NCBI GenBank assembly: GCA_017959645.1
Contig: JAGDAE010000161.1
Coordinates: forward strand, 1 to 11,618
Source of the DNA: Kiritimatiellia bacterium
GTDB taxonomy: Bacteria; Verrucomicrobiota; Kiritimatiellia; RFP12; UBA1067
Direction: 5' to 3'
DNA length: 11,618 bases
Shown in pieces: positions 1 to 6,671 of this stretch; within the stretch, counting starts at the first letter, position 1; every line of letters starts with the position of its first letter. Both the position numbers and the translations under genes were made by a program. The notes below the pieces were generated by a model. That model was not told the DNA's origin. It did not search any database and saw nothing but the letters and a program-made list of their open reading frames with translations.

Positions 1-364
1 CCGAAGATGCCGAATCCTTCACGCGCCAGGTCGAATGGTTGGCGAAACCGTGCCCTTCGGTCTGGGCTTCGCCGTTCATGTTGAACCACGGCCAGCAGTA
101 CGGAACGCCGCCGAAGACCGTGCCGCCCTCTCCGAACGCCTTCGGGGTCGTCGGCGAGAAAAGAACAGGCACCTGTCCGGCCGGATCGTACCGGCGTATC
201 TGCGCGCCGTAGAGCGACACCTCCACTTCGCCGAAGCGGTTACTGATAACGAGACAGTCGTCTCCGTTGGGGCCGGGAATTCGCCGGATGCGTCCGTTTT
301 CGCTCTGCGCCGAGCAGCCGCAGGCGAGAAACGCCGCCGAGAAAAGGATAAAGCACTTTTTCAT
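1..364 (-). CDS. Aldose 1-epimerase-like / D-hexose-6-phosphate mutarotase family protein with export signal (3' end outside window)
   Basis: The visible 121 codons run off the left edge of the window. Residues 82-93 carry a GG-x-P-x-CWPWF stretch and residues 104-108 a GHGFA stretch, the signature of the YeaD-type branch of the galactose-mutarotase superfamily, which interconverts alpha and beta anomers of hexose 6-phosphates; His105 corresponds to the conserved active-site histidine. The N-terminus is unusual for this mostly cytoplasmic branch: Lys2-Lys3, a hydrophobic run, then FLACGCS (residues 12-18), which looks like a signal peptide and possibly a relaxed lipobox with Cys15 or Cys17 as the lipidated residue. 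Neither cysteine fits the strict lipobox rule. The ATG at 362-364 is the only early start that keeps the signal; no Shine-Dalgarno sequence precedes it, and a promoter lies immediately upstream. It follows the fusion gene by 32 nt. Family is fairly sure; substrate and lipidation are inference. Confidence 0.82.
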   Translation of the reverse strand, partial: MKKCFILFSAAFLACGCSAQSENGRIRRIPGPNGDDCLVISNRFGEVEVSLYGAQIRRYDPAGQVPVLFSPTTPKAFGEGGTVFGGVPYCWPWFNMNGEAQTEGHGFANHSTWRVKDSASS

Positions 365-371
365 GTGCAGT

Positions 372-400
372 ATGATATCAAATCGTGCGGATTCTTTCAA
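372..400 (-). promoter_or_regulatory. Sigma70-type promoter, probably giving a leaderless mutarotase mRNA
   Basis: On the minus strand a TTGAAA -35 box (395-400) is followed after 17 nt by TATCAT (372-377), preceded by TGA so that it reads as an extended -10 (TGn). Each hexamer differs from consensus at one position. The -35 box overlaps the TGA stop codon of the upstream fusion gene (397-399). Only 7 nt separate the -10 box from the ATG at 364, so the expected transcription start falls on or next to the A of the ATG. No experimental support is available. Confidence 0.6.
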
Positions 401-3400
401 TCGTCCGCGGAGGAATTTCCGTCGGCGGGTTTTCTTGCGGAAACCATGCGCACCGCCTTGGAGAACTCTGCCGCCGCCCACGACCTGACGAGTCCGGCGT
501 AGGAGCCGTCGAGCATCAGTTTGGGATGGCGAAAGCCATCGAAGCGGATTTCGACCGTCAGCGACGGCGATTGCGAGACCACGCGCGAGGTCATCTCGAC
601 CAAAGGATCGAAGGGCGGGCACGGGCTGTCGAAGCGGAAACTCCTGGGCAGGTATTCGAGCTTGGAATATTCCTGCGGGAACGTGACGCGGTAGACCGCC
701 GACACTTCGGCGCCGGCATCGATCGCGATCGGCGTTTCGCGAACCGCCGCGACCGGCGGGAACGATCTGAAATCGTCGGTGAAGCATGGAAGATCGACCG
801 AAACCACGTCGTCGTCGGTCGAGCGCGCGTAGCCGGGAACGTGCGCGGAATACGACATTGCGAACGGATAGGATTCCAGATCGGTCTCGAAGCCGGAAGT
901 TGCGACGGCGGACTGCGAAAGTTCGCCGAGCAGCTTCTGGAAGTTGCGCGAGCGCTCTTCGGGCAGCATCTCCGCGTAGCGTTTGCGCATCTCGCCCGCC
1001 GTGGCGCCGCCGAAGCTCTTCGACCATTCGACATCGACCGAAAGATCGGCGTTGACCGTCATGGACACGCTCTGTACGCAAGCCGGGCGCAGATCGGGCG
1101 AGGACGCCGAAACCACGCCGAATCCGCCCGTCGCCGGATCGTAGAAGTCCGCGCCGTCGAGCTGGCTCGCGCCGAGCGGGGTGTATTCGTTTTCGGTTCC
1201 GATGAAGACGTTCCCCACGCGGCATAGCGGCAGGCAGAACGCGGCTACGTTCGGGAACTCGACCATGTCGCGCCGGCGTTTTTCGCGCCAGTCGTCCGCA
1301 TTGTCGGCGGCCAGGACGATATCCGCGTCGAAACCGGCGCCCTTCAGCATCGAGCACATGGTGCGGACGTAGTCGAGCCGCGAGGCGTAGCGTTCGGCGA
1401 TCACGGTTTCGGGATCGGTAAGCTGGAGCTCGAGCGGCAGTTCGTACAGTGACGGACCGGCGACGCGAACGTTCTTCGCCATCCAGTCGCGGATGGATCT
1501 GACGTCCTTTTCGGCGAAATCGACCGGGCGCACGCCGAAGTCGATTTTCTCGAACCGGTTGGACGCGACGATCTCGACGTCGCGCCACAGTTCGCCGTCC
1601 GGCTGGAATTTCTCGACCGGCAGCAGTCTGGCGACGCCATTGGTCCTTGCCGTCCGCCCGTTCACGCGCAGCGACAGCCCGAGCGCCGTTTCGAAAGAGT
1701 CGAAAAACATCTTTCCGTAGAATCCGGCCGGGGCGTTGCTCGCCGAAGTCGCGCTCACGACCTCGATTTCGCTTCCGCGTTCGACCGCCGGCAGCGACAC
1801 GACCGTTACCTTCGACGCCGGATAGCGCGGCGCGAAAGCCACCCAGTCGGCGTCCATAGTGTTTATCTCGCGCTCGCCGACCGGAATCGTCTCGCCGAGC
1901 GCGGTCTTCACGGTCGCCGAAACGATTTCGACGTTCTTCCACGACGGATTGAACCGGTACGCGAGCTCCGACGATTTCTTCTTGCCGTCGTAGGTGCAGA
2001 TCGACGAGCGGAAACTGTTCGTGACGGTCCATTCGCGCTCGCCTTTGAAAGAGATGTCGAGACAGCGGCTCCAGGTTACGGTATCGTCGTTGGCGGAAAG
2101 GTCGCGCGCGAAAACCGGCCGCTCCCGGTCGGAACGCTCGCGCTTCGCAACTGCCTCGCGCAACTCCAGATATTCGCCGGGCGAATACTCCACTTTACCG
2201 ATCGCGCGCTCGCGCGCGAAAACCAGCTTCCCGCCGCTCTCGTCGAGCGAATATCCTTCGGGCAGCTTTACCGGCGATTGCGTGAACGGACAGGCCGAAA
2301 TATCAAGTTCGAGATGCTCGCGGGTCGCAGCCGTAGTGACGAGTTTCAGCGGATATTTCCGCTTCAGCAGCGAGGTGTTGCCGGCGAGAAGCCAGTCCAC
2401 GACGCCGAATTCGTCCGAAAAGCAAGGCGTTTCGATTTCCGCGTTCCAGTCGCCGTTCACGATGCAGCCCGGCAGGCGCACGGTCGCCGAAACCACCAAC
2501 GGCTCGGTCGTGTCCAGAAGGTTTGCCGGGCGCAAGCCGAAATCGAGCAGTTCCGCGCCGGGAAAACGCTTCTGGAAGATGCGCTCGAACATGTCCGCGC
2601 GGTCCGATTCCTTGCGGGTCAGCAACGCGCGGCGGAAGACGTTGTCGTTTATCCCGTTTATCGCGATCACATACTCTACCGTCGCCACGCCGTTCGCCCT
2701 CAAGACGCCCCGGCCGACTATGTCGACCGCGTTGCCGCCGGCAGGCGGAACGGGCGAGACCCGAAGCACGTCGCCTTCCGGCTTCGCGACAAGATACGAA
2801 CAGTCGCAGAGATACGCCGGGAACATGTCCCTGCTCGATTCGTCGGTCGGATCCATCAATATGCGCTCGCCGCCTTCTTCGACCGCGACGATCGCGTGGT
2901 TGAAGAACGGAACCGGAACGTCGGGATCCATCTTCGCCTCGCTCGCGCTTATCAGCGTCGGATATGCGTCGTAGCCGGCGATGCGCAACATGGCCGCCAG
3001 AAGCGCCGCCTTGTCCCGGCAGACTCCGTAGCGGTTGTCGAACGTTATGCGCACGTCGTGGGGGGCGTAGCCGGGCGAAGTGTCTTCCATCGTCAGTCCC
3101 ATGTAGCGCACCTCCTGGGCGACGAAATCGTAGATGCGGCGCATGTCGTATTCGAGCTCGGCGACCTTGTTAGTCATCGCCTCGTTGGACGCTTCCAGAC
3201 GCGGAAGGCACGTTTCCCAGTACCAGCGCGAAATCGCCGGCCAGTCGGGAGCCGTCGAAAGCAGCAGCCCCTGCACTTCCGTGTAGAGCGGCGGCATGTT
3301 CGGCTCGGGAAAAGCCTGGGGGGAATCCTTCACGGTCCACGTATGGCGGATTCGCCCGTCTTCGAGCTCTTCGGCCGACTCCTCCACGTTCCCGAGCGGA

Positions 3401-4980
3401 TTGCGCAGCTTCTTCGACAGAATCGGCCGCTCCTTCGGGCCGGTGACAGTAACCGTCGTCTTCGCGATCGGAAACGAATACTCGAGCAGTTCGATGTCCG
3501 CCCACTGATCCCGCACGCGGCTCTTGGTCTCTTCGCGCCGCACGACGGTATGGCGTATGTCGCCGACGGCGAGGCCAGGCACCGAACAGGAAATACGCCG
3601 ATCCATCGGGTCGTAGATGTTCGCATCCATCGATTCGTTGTCGGTCGCGTCGCTCAGAGTCTTTTCGAAATCGACTTCGCGCACCGAGCCGTCGGCGCCT
3701 ATGATCTCGACGCGCAGAATCTTGCTTTCACCGTAGCGCAGATTGTAGCCGAGCGATATCCGCGACGCCTCGACACGCCCTTTTTCGGTGAGAATCTTCG
3801 TCCACTCTTCGTCGATGGTGACAAACGATCCGTCCGCGAAGTATTCGGTGTCGATCTTGTTGTCAACGACCACGACGTCGGCGTCGGGATAGTCCTCTGG
3901 AGTTATCCCGTCCGCGCGTACCACCATCGCGGCAAGAGCCGAAATCAGAACCAGCAGCATCATGTTCATCTTCCTTTTGAGTACCGAAAAAGCGACGGCG
4001 GCGGCAATGGCCACAAACACCGGGCTGAACCCGTCCGTAGTGGCAAACGCCCACAGCGCGACCAGCATCAGCGCGATCGAAGCCGGACGTATCCCGCGCA
4101 TTATCCCGACGACGAAGGGGCTCGTCCTGAACCTGTCGAGCGACGTTATCGCAAAATACGCGAGCACCGATCCCGGCAGCAGAAGCCCGGCCGACGCCAG
4201 AATCGCGCCCGCGACGCCGCCAAGCCGAAAGCCGAAGAACGTCGCTGCATTTACTCCGATCGGACCCGGCGTCATCTGCGTAAGCGACATCAGGTTGGCG
4301 AAGTCGGCCGGTGGCAGCTGAAGGTACGGCGCAGAGGCGCCGACGAACGATTCGATGTACATCGGAACGAGAACGAATCCGCCGCCGAAGCACAACAGGC
4401 CGAACTTGAAGAAAACCAGAAACGGCAGCAGCGAGCACCGGAATTTTCCGCGCCCGATGCGGTTTCCCGCCAGACCGGCCGCCATCGCCGCCACGAGAAC
4501 CAGCGCCACGTTGGCGCGCAGCAAAACGAGGGCGGCCAGGGAAATCGCCGCCAGCGAATACGAAAACGCATCGTGGAGCGAACGCTTCCAGCTGCGCACG
4601 ATGGTTGCCGCGATCACGCCCGTCAACGCGGCGCGCAAACCGAGAAACGCAGACTTCAGCCATGCGGCGTCGAGCGAAATCGACGCGTATCCCGCCGAAA
4701 CGAAGGTGAATATCGCCACGCTCGGCAACGCCACGGCGACCACCCCGGCGACGGCGCCGGCCTTGCCGGCGACGCGGTTGCCCACGTATACCGCTGTATG
4801 GGTGGCGATAAGGCCGGGAATCATTTGAAAGACGGGCAACTTCTCGACGATCTCGCCCTCTTCGGTCCACCCGCGTTTCGAAAAAACGTCATCCGCCACG
4901 GCCAGAATCGCATATCCGCCGCCGATCACGAACAGCGAAATCTTGAACAGTTCGAAGAACAGCGAGAGCAACTTCTTCAA
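397..4980 (-). CDS. Two-half CHR (chromate-type) transporter fused in frame to duplicated DUF3857-transglutaminase protein
   Basis: One uninterrupted frame of 1,527 codons. Residues 1-350 are a CHR-family transporter with two homologous halves, each with the family's GGG motif (20-22 and 199-201) and PGP/PGL-type motif (55-56 and 238-240). CHR proteins export chromate or related oxyanions; the substrate here is unknown. After the last hydrophobic segment (338-354) comes an extracytoplasmic type of protein: DUF3857 (about 372-520), a transglutaminase/cysteine-peptidase-like core with Cys654, His695 and Asp710 as the likely triad, a beta-rich segment to about 935, then a diverged second copy (about 955-1475). 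In that copy the triad positions hold Arg1201, Val1245 and no aspartate. Lys-Arg-Lys at 335-337 before the last helix and acidic residues after it place the C-terminal part in the periplasm by the positive-inside rule. The start is TTG, overlapping the truA stop as TTGA, with GGAAGG 10 nt upstream. Alternatively the two parts are translated separately from an internal ATG near 3963. Confidence 0.78.
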   Translation of the reverse strand: MKKLLSLFFELFKISLFVIGGGYAILAVADDVFSKRGWTEEGEIVEKLPVFQMIPGLIATHTAVYVGNRVAGKAGAVAGVVAVALPSVAIFTFVSAGYASISLDAAWLKSAFLGLRAALTGVIAATIVRSWKRSLHDAFSYSLAAISLAALVLLRANVALVLVAAMAAGLAGNRIGRGKFRCSLLPFLVFFKFGLLCFGGGFVLVPMYIESFVGASAPYLQLPPADFANLMSLTQMTPGPIGVNAATFFGFRLGGVAGAILASAGLLLPGSVLAYFAITSLDRFRTSPFVVGIMRGIRPASIALMLVALWAFATTDGFSPVFVAIAAAVAFSVLKRKMNMMLLVLISALAAMVVRADGITPEDYPDADVVVVDNKIDTEYFADGSFVTIDEEWTKILTEKGRVEASRISLGYNLRYGESKILRVEIIGADGSVREVDFEKTLSDATDNESMDANIYDPMDRRISCSVPGLAVGDIRHTVVRREETKSRVRDQWADIELLEYSFPIAKTTVTVTGPKERPILSKKLRNPLGNVEESAEELEDGRIRHTWTVKDSPQAFPEPNMPPLYTEVQGLLLSTAPDWPAISRWYWETCLPRLEASNEAMTNKVAELEYDMRRIYDFVAQEVRYMGLTMEDTSPGYAPHDVRITFDNRYGVCRDKAALLAAMLRIAGYDAYPTLISASEAKMDPDVPVPFFNHAIVAVEEGGERILMDPTDESSRDMFPAYLCDCSYLVAKPEGDVLRVSPVPPAGGNAVDIVGRGVLRANGVATVEYVIAINGINDNVFRRALLTRKESDRADMFERIFQKRFPGAELLDFGLRPANLLDTTEPLVVSATVRLPGCIVNGDWNAEIETPCFSDEFGVVDWLLAGNTSLLKRKYPLKLVTTAATREHLELDISACPFTQSPVKLPEGYSLDESGGKLVFARERAIGKVEYSPGEYLELREAVAKRERSDRERPVFARDLSANDDTVTWSRCLDISFKGEREWTVTNSFRSSICTYDGKKKSSELAYRFNPSWKNVEIVSATVKTALGETIPVGEREINTMDADWVAFAPRYPASKVTVVSLPAVERGSEIEVVSATSASNAPAGFYGKMFFDSFETALGLSLRVNGRTARTNGVARLLPVEKFQPDGELWRDVEIVASNRFEKIDFGVRPVDFAEKDVRSIRDWMAKNVRVAGPSLYELPLELQLTDPETVIAERYASRLDYVRTMCSMLKGAGFDADIVLAADNADDWREKRRRDMVEFPNVAAFCLPLCRVGNVFIGTENEYTPLGASQLDGADFYDPATGGFGVVSASSPDLRPACVQSVSMTVNADLSVDVEWSKSFGGATAGEMRKRYAEMLPEERSRNFQKLLGELSQSAVATSGFETDLESYPFAMSYSAHVPGYARSTDDDVVSVDLPCFTDDFRSFPPVAAVRETPIAIDAGAEVSAVYRVTFPQEYSKLEYLPRSFRFDSPCPPFDPLVEMTSRVVSQSPSLTVEIRFDGFRHPKLMLDGSYAGLVRSWAAAEFSKAVRMVSARKPADGNSSADD
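556..3909 (-). repeat. Diverged tandem duplication inside the fusion gene (DUF3857-transglutaminase-beta segment, twice)
   Basis: At protein level, residues about 358-935 and 955-1475 of the fusion gene share the same order of elements. LGYNLRYG (410-417) aligns with LAYRFNPS (1006-1013), PGLAVGD (468-474) with PAVERGS (1064-1070), AAMLRIAGYDA (662-672) with CSMLKGAGFDA (1209-1219), and TPCFSDEF (851-858) with LPCFTDDF (1397-1404). The copies are old: identity is limited to such islands and the DNA does not look repetitive. Borders are approximate. Confidence 0.7.
3961..3978 (-). promoter_or_regulatory. Possible internal ribosome-binding site and start for the transglutaminase part
   Basis: Inside the fusion gene, AAAAGGAAG (3970-3978, minus strand) stands 6 nt before the in-frame ATG at 3961-3963 (codon 340); a second ATG follows directly at 3958-3960 and another lies just before at 3967-3969 (codon 338). 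This is one of the best Shine-Dalgarno-like sites in the window. Starting here would give a protein of about 1,188 residues beginning with a hydrophobic stretch that ends VVRA before Asp-Gly, resembling a signal peptide but without the usual positive N-terminal residues. It may be used, may be a relic of a once separate gene, or may be chance, since the codons also encode the last CHR helix. Confidence 0.4.
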
Positions 4981-5723
4981 GCGTAGAAGACCTTCCAGAG
5001 AAAAAGTCCGCGCGGAGACGCGGTTTCGACCCTCGCCGTACGCGGCGCTTTGGCCTCGAGAAGCTCCTTGACCGCTTCGGGCTTTTCGTTGCCCTTGCCG
5101 ACGGAAACCAGAAAGCCGACCATCGAGCGCACCTGCTTGTAGAGAAAACCGTCCCCGCGCACGACGAACACGTAGCGATTGCCGGCCTTTCGGATCTCGA
5201 ACGAAAAAATATTGCGCACCGTCGACTCCAGCTCCCGGTTCGGATTGGCGGCAAACGAGACGAAATCGTGGCGGCCGACGAAATACGACGCGGCTTTGCG
5301 CATCGCCTCGAGATCGAGCGGACGGTGGCAGAACGCCCAGTACGGTACGAGGTGGGGCGACATTATCGCACCCTGATAGAGCTGGTAGCGGTATTCTTTG
5401 CCCTTCGCCGAAAGCCGGGCGTCGAAATCCTCTTTCGCGTACGACGCCCTGACGATGCGCACGGCGTCAGGCAGGCGCGAATTCATCGCACGGACGAGAT
5501 TCGCCGGCGGAATCGGCTTGGTCAGGTAAAAGTGCCCGACGAACCCCTTGGCGTGGACTCCGGCATCGGTCCGTGAAGATCCGAACACGCGCACCGGCGA
5601 CTGTTCAAGATATCCGAGCGCCTCCTCGACAACCTGCTGCACGCCAACGGCGTTGGTCTGGAACTGCCATCCGGAATAGGCCGTGCCGTCATAGGCGATT
5701 ACGACCTTGTACTTCCTCTTCAT
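4977..5723 (-). CDS. truA: tRNA pseudouridine(38-40) synthase TruA
   Basis: A 248-residue cytoplasmic enzyme that turns uridines 38-40 of the tRNA anticodon arm into pseudouridine. The N-terminal part has YDGTAYSGWQFQ (11-22) and the catalytic motif GSSRTDAGVHAKG (48-60), with Asp53 as the nucleophilic aspartate. Further on are FDAR...KEYRY, the GRHDFVSF block, and near the C-terminus the GDGFLYKQVRSMVG motif, all typical of TruA. Length fits the family. The ATG at 5721-5723 is chosen because the protein then begins MKRKYKVVIAYDG as expected; the frame stays open a further 57 codons upstream, but that part is arginine-rich and lies inside the guanylyltransferase gene. The start overlaps the stop of that gene as ATGA, and its own stop overlaps the TTG start of the fusion gene, so translation is probably coupled on both sides. 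Confidence 0.97.
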   Translation of the reverse strand: MKRKYKVVIAYDGTAYSGWQFQTNAVGVQQVVEEALGYLEQSPVRVFGSSRTDAGVHAKGFVGHFYLTKPIPPANLVRAMNSRLPDAVRIVRASYAKEDFDARLSAKGKEYRYQLYQGAIMSPHLVPYWAFCHRPLDLEAMRKAASYFVGRHDFVSFAANPNRELESTVRNIFSFEIRKAGNRYVFVVRGDGFLYKQVRSMVGFLVSVGKGNEKPEAVKELLEAKAPRTARVETASPRGLFLWKVFYA

Positions 5724-6670
5724 TGGAAAAGCTTCTTCATCTCGGCGAGCTTGGATTTGTGCGCCACAAGCACGGAATCTTTTGTCGTGACCACCACGAG
5801 ATCGCTCGCTCCGAGCGTCACGATCCGTGCGCCTTTCGCGACCAGTATGCAGTTCCCGCCGTCGACGGCGCGGGCATCGCCGATCGTCACGCACCCGTTT
5901 TCGTCCCGCTTGAAATGGCGGTCGAACGCGGCGAAGCCGCCTACGTCGTCCCAGCCGAAATCGCCGCAGACGGTCTTTATCTCCGGATACTTCTCCATCA
6001 CCGCGTAGTCGAAGCTTATTCGCGGCAGACTCGCGTAGTTGGAAATCTTCGCGTCCGCGATCTCCGGCGCGAATTCGGCCAGTGCCGCACGGAACACCGA
6101 AGCGCGAGCGATGAACATGCCGGCGTTCCAGAGATACCCGCGGCGCACATACTCCCGCGCCTTCGCCACCGGCGGCTTTTCGACGAACTTCCCGCGCTTC
6201 GGGTCGATATAGCCGAAATCGGTCGAAGGCCCGGTCGGTTTGATTCCGACCGTAACGATCGCCGAAGTTTTCGCGGCGAGATCCACCGCCTTCCCGATCG
6301 CTGCCCTGAATTTGCGGGCGTCGCCTGCCAACTGGTCGCTAGGGAAAAATCCGAGCACTTCATCCGTCTTCTTCCCGACCGAATTCACCCCGAGCGCGAC
6401 CGCGGCCGCGGTGTCGCGGCGCATCGGCTCGCCGATTACGTTCTTCTTCGGCAGTTCCGGCAACTCCGCCCTCGTCGCCGCGACCAGACGCTTCGACGTC
6501 AGAACGTGGATGTCGCCCGGGCCGATCATTCCCGAAAACCTTTCGGCACACTGCCGGAGCAGCGACTTGCCGCCGAAGATATCAAGAAACTGTTTCGGTT
6601 TTTCCGGCGTCGAAAGCGGCCAGAATCTTTCGCCGTTTCCGCCGGCAAGTATTATCGCCTTGAATTTCAT
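5720..6670 (-). CDS. manC: Mannose-1-phosphate guanylyltransferase (GDP-mannose pyrophosphorylase), short single-domain form
   Basis: This 316-residue protein should make GDP-mannose from GTP and mannose 1-phosphate, the donor for mannose, fucose and rhamnose in surface glycans. It has the nucleotidyltransferase signature LAGGNGERFWPLS with PKQF (8-28), GEPMRRDTAAAVAL (80-93), FPSDQ (109-113, where many relatives have a His in place of Gln), FVEKPP (162-167) and WNAGMF (181-186). The last 60 residues look like the short beta-helix of the family. It lacks the phosphomannose isomerase domain of the bifunctional AlgA/ManC type (about 470 residues) and is a little shorter than usual single-function forms. 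The ATG at 6668-6670 gives MKFKAIILAGG at the expected place; an open extension upstream is rejected because it overlaps the radical SAM gene. It starts one base after the radical SAM stop (TGACATG), with no clear Shine-Dalgarno site, suggesting coupling. A related sugar-nucleotide specificity cannot be excluded. Confidence 0.92.
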   Translation of the reverse strand: MKFKAIILAGGNGERFWPLSTPEKPKQFLDIFGGKSLLRQCAERFSGMIGPGDIHVLTSKRLVAATRAELPELPKKNVIGEPMRRDTAAAVALGVNSVGKKTDEVLGFFPSDQLAGDARKFRAAIGKAVDLAAKTSAIVTVGIKPTGPSTDFGYIDPKRGKFVEKPPVAKAREYVRRGYLWNAGMFIARASVFRAALAEFAPEIADAKISNYASLPRISFDYAVMEKYPEIKTVCGDFGWDDVGGFAAFDRHFKRDENGCVTIGDARAVDGGNCILVAKGARIVTLGASDLVVVTTKDSVLVAHKSKLAEMKKLFQ

Positions 6671-6671
6671 G

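Noticed and set aside
365..396. Terminator between the fusion gene and the mutarotase gene
   Set aside because: The 32-nt gap has no hairpin and is occupied by promoter elements.
2278..4986. Plus-strand open frame of 902 codons opposite the fusion gene
   Set aside because: It mirrors the codon pattern of the real gene on the other strand, its translation is rich in Arg, His and Gln with no recognisable domain, and the minus-strand protein is clearly real.
5724..5894. N-terminal extension of truA by 57 codons
   Set aside because: The extension is arginine-rich, lies inside the guanylyltransferase gene and is absent from the TruA family; the ATG at 5723 fits the family start and the ATGA overlap.
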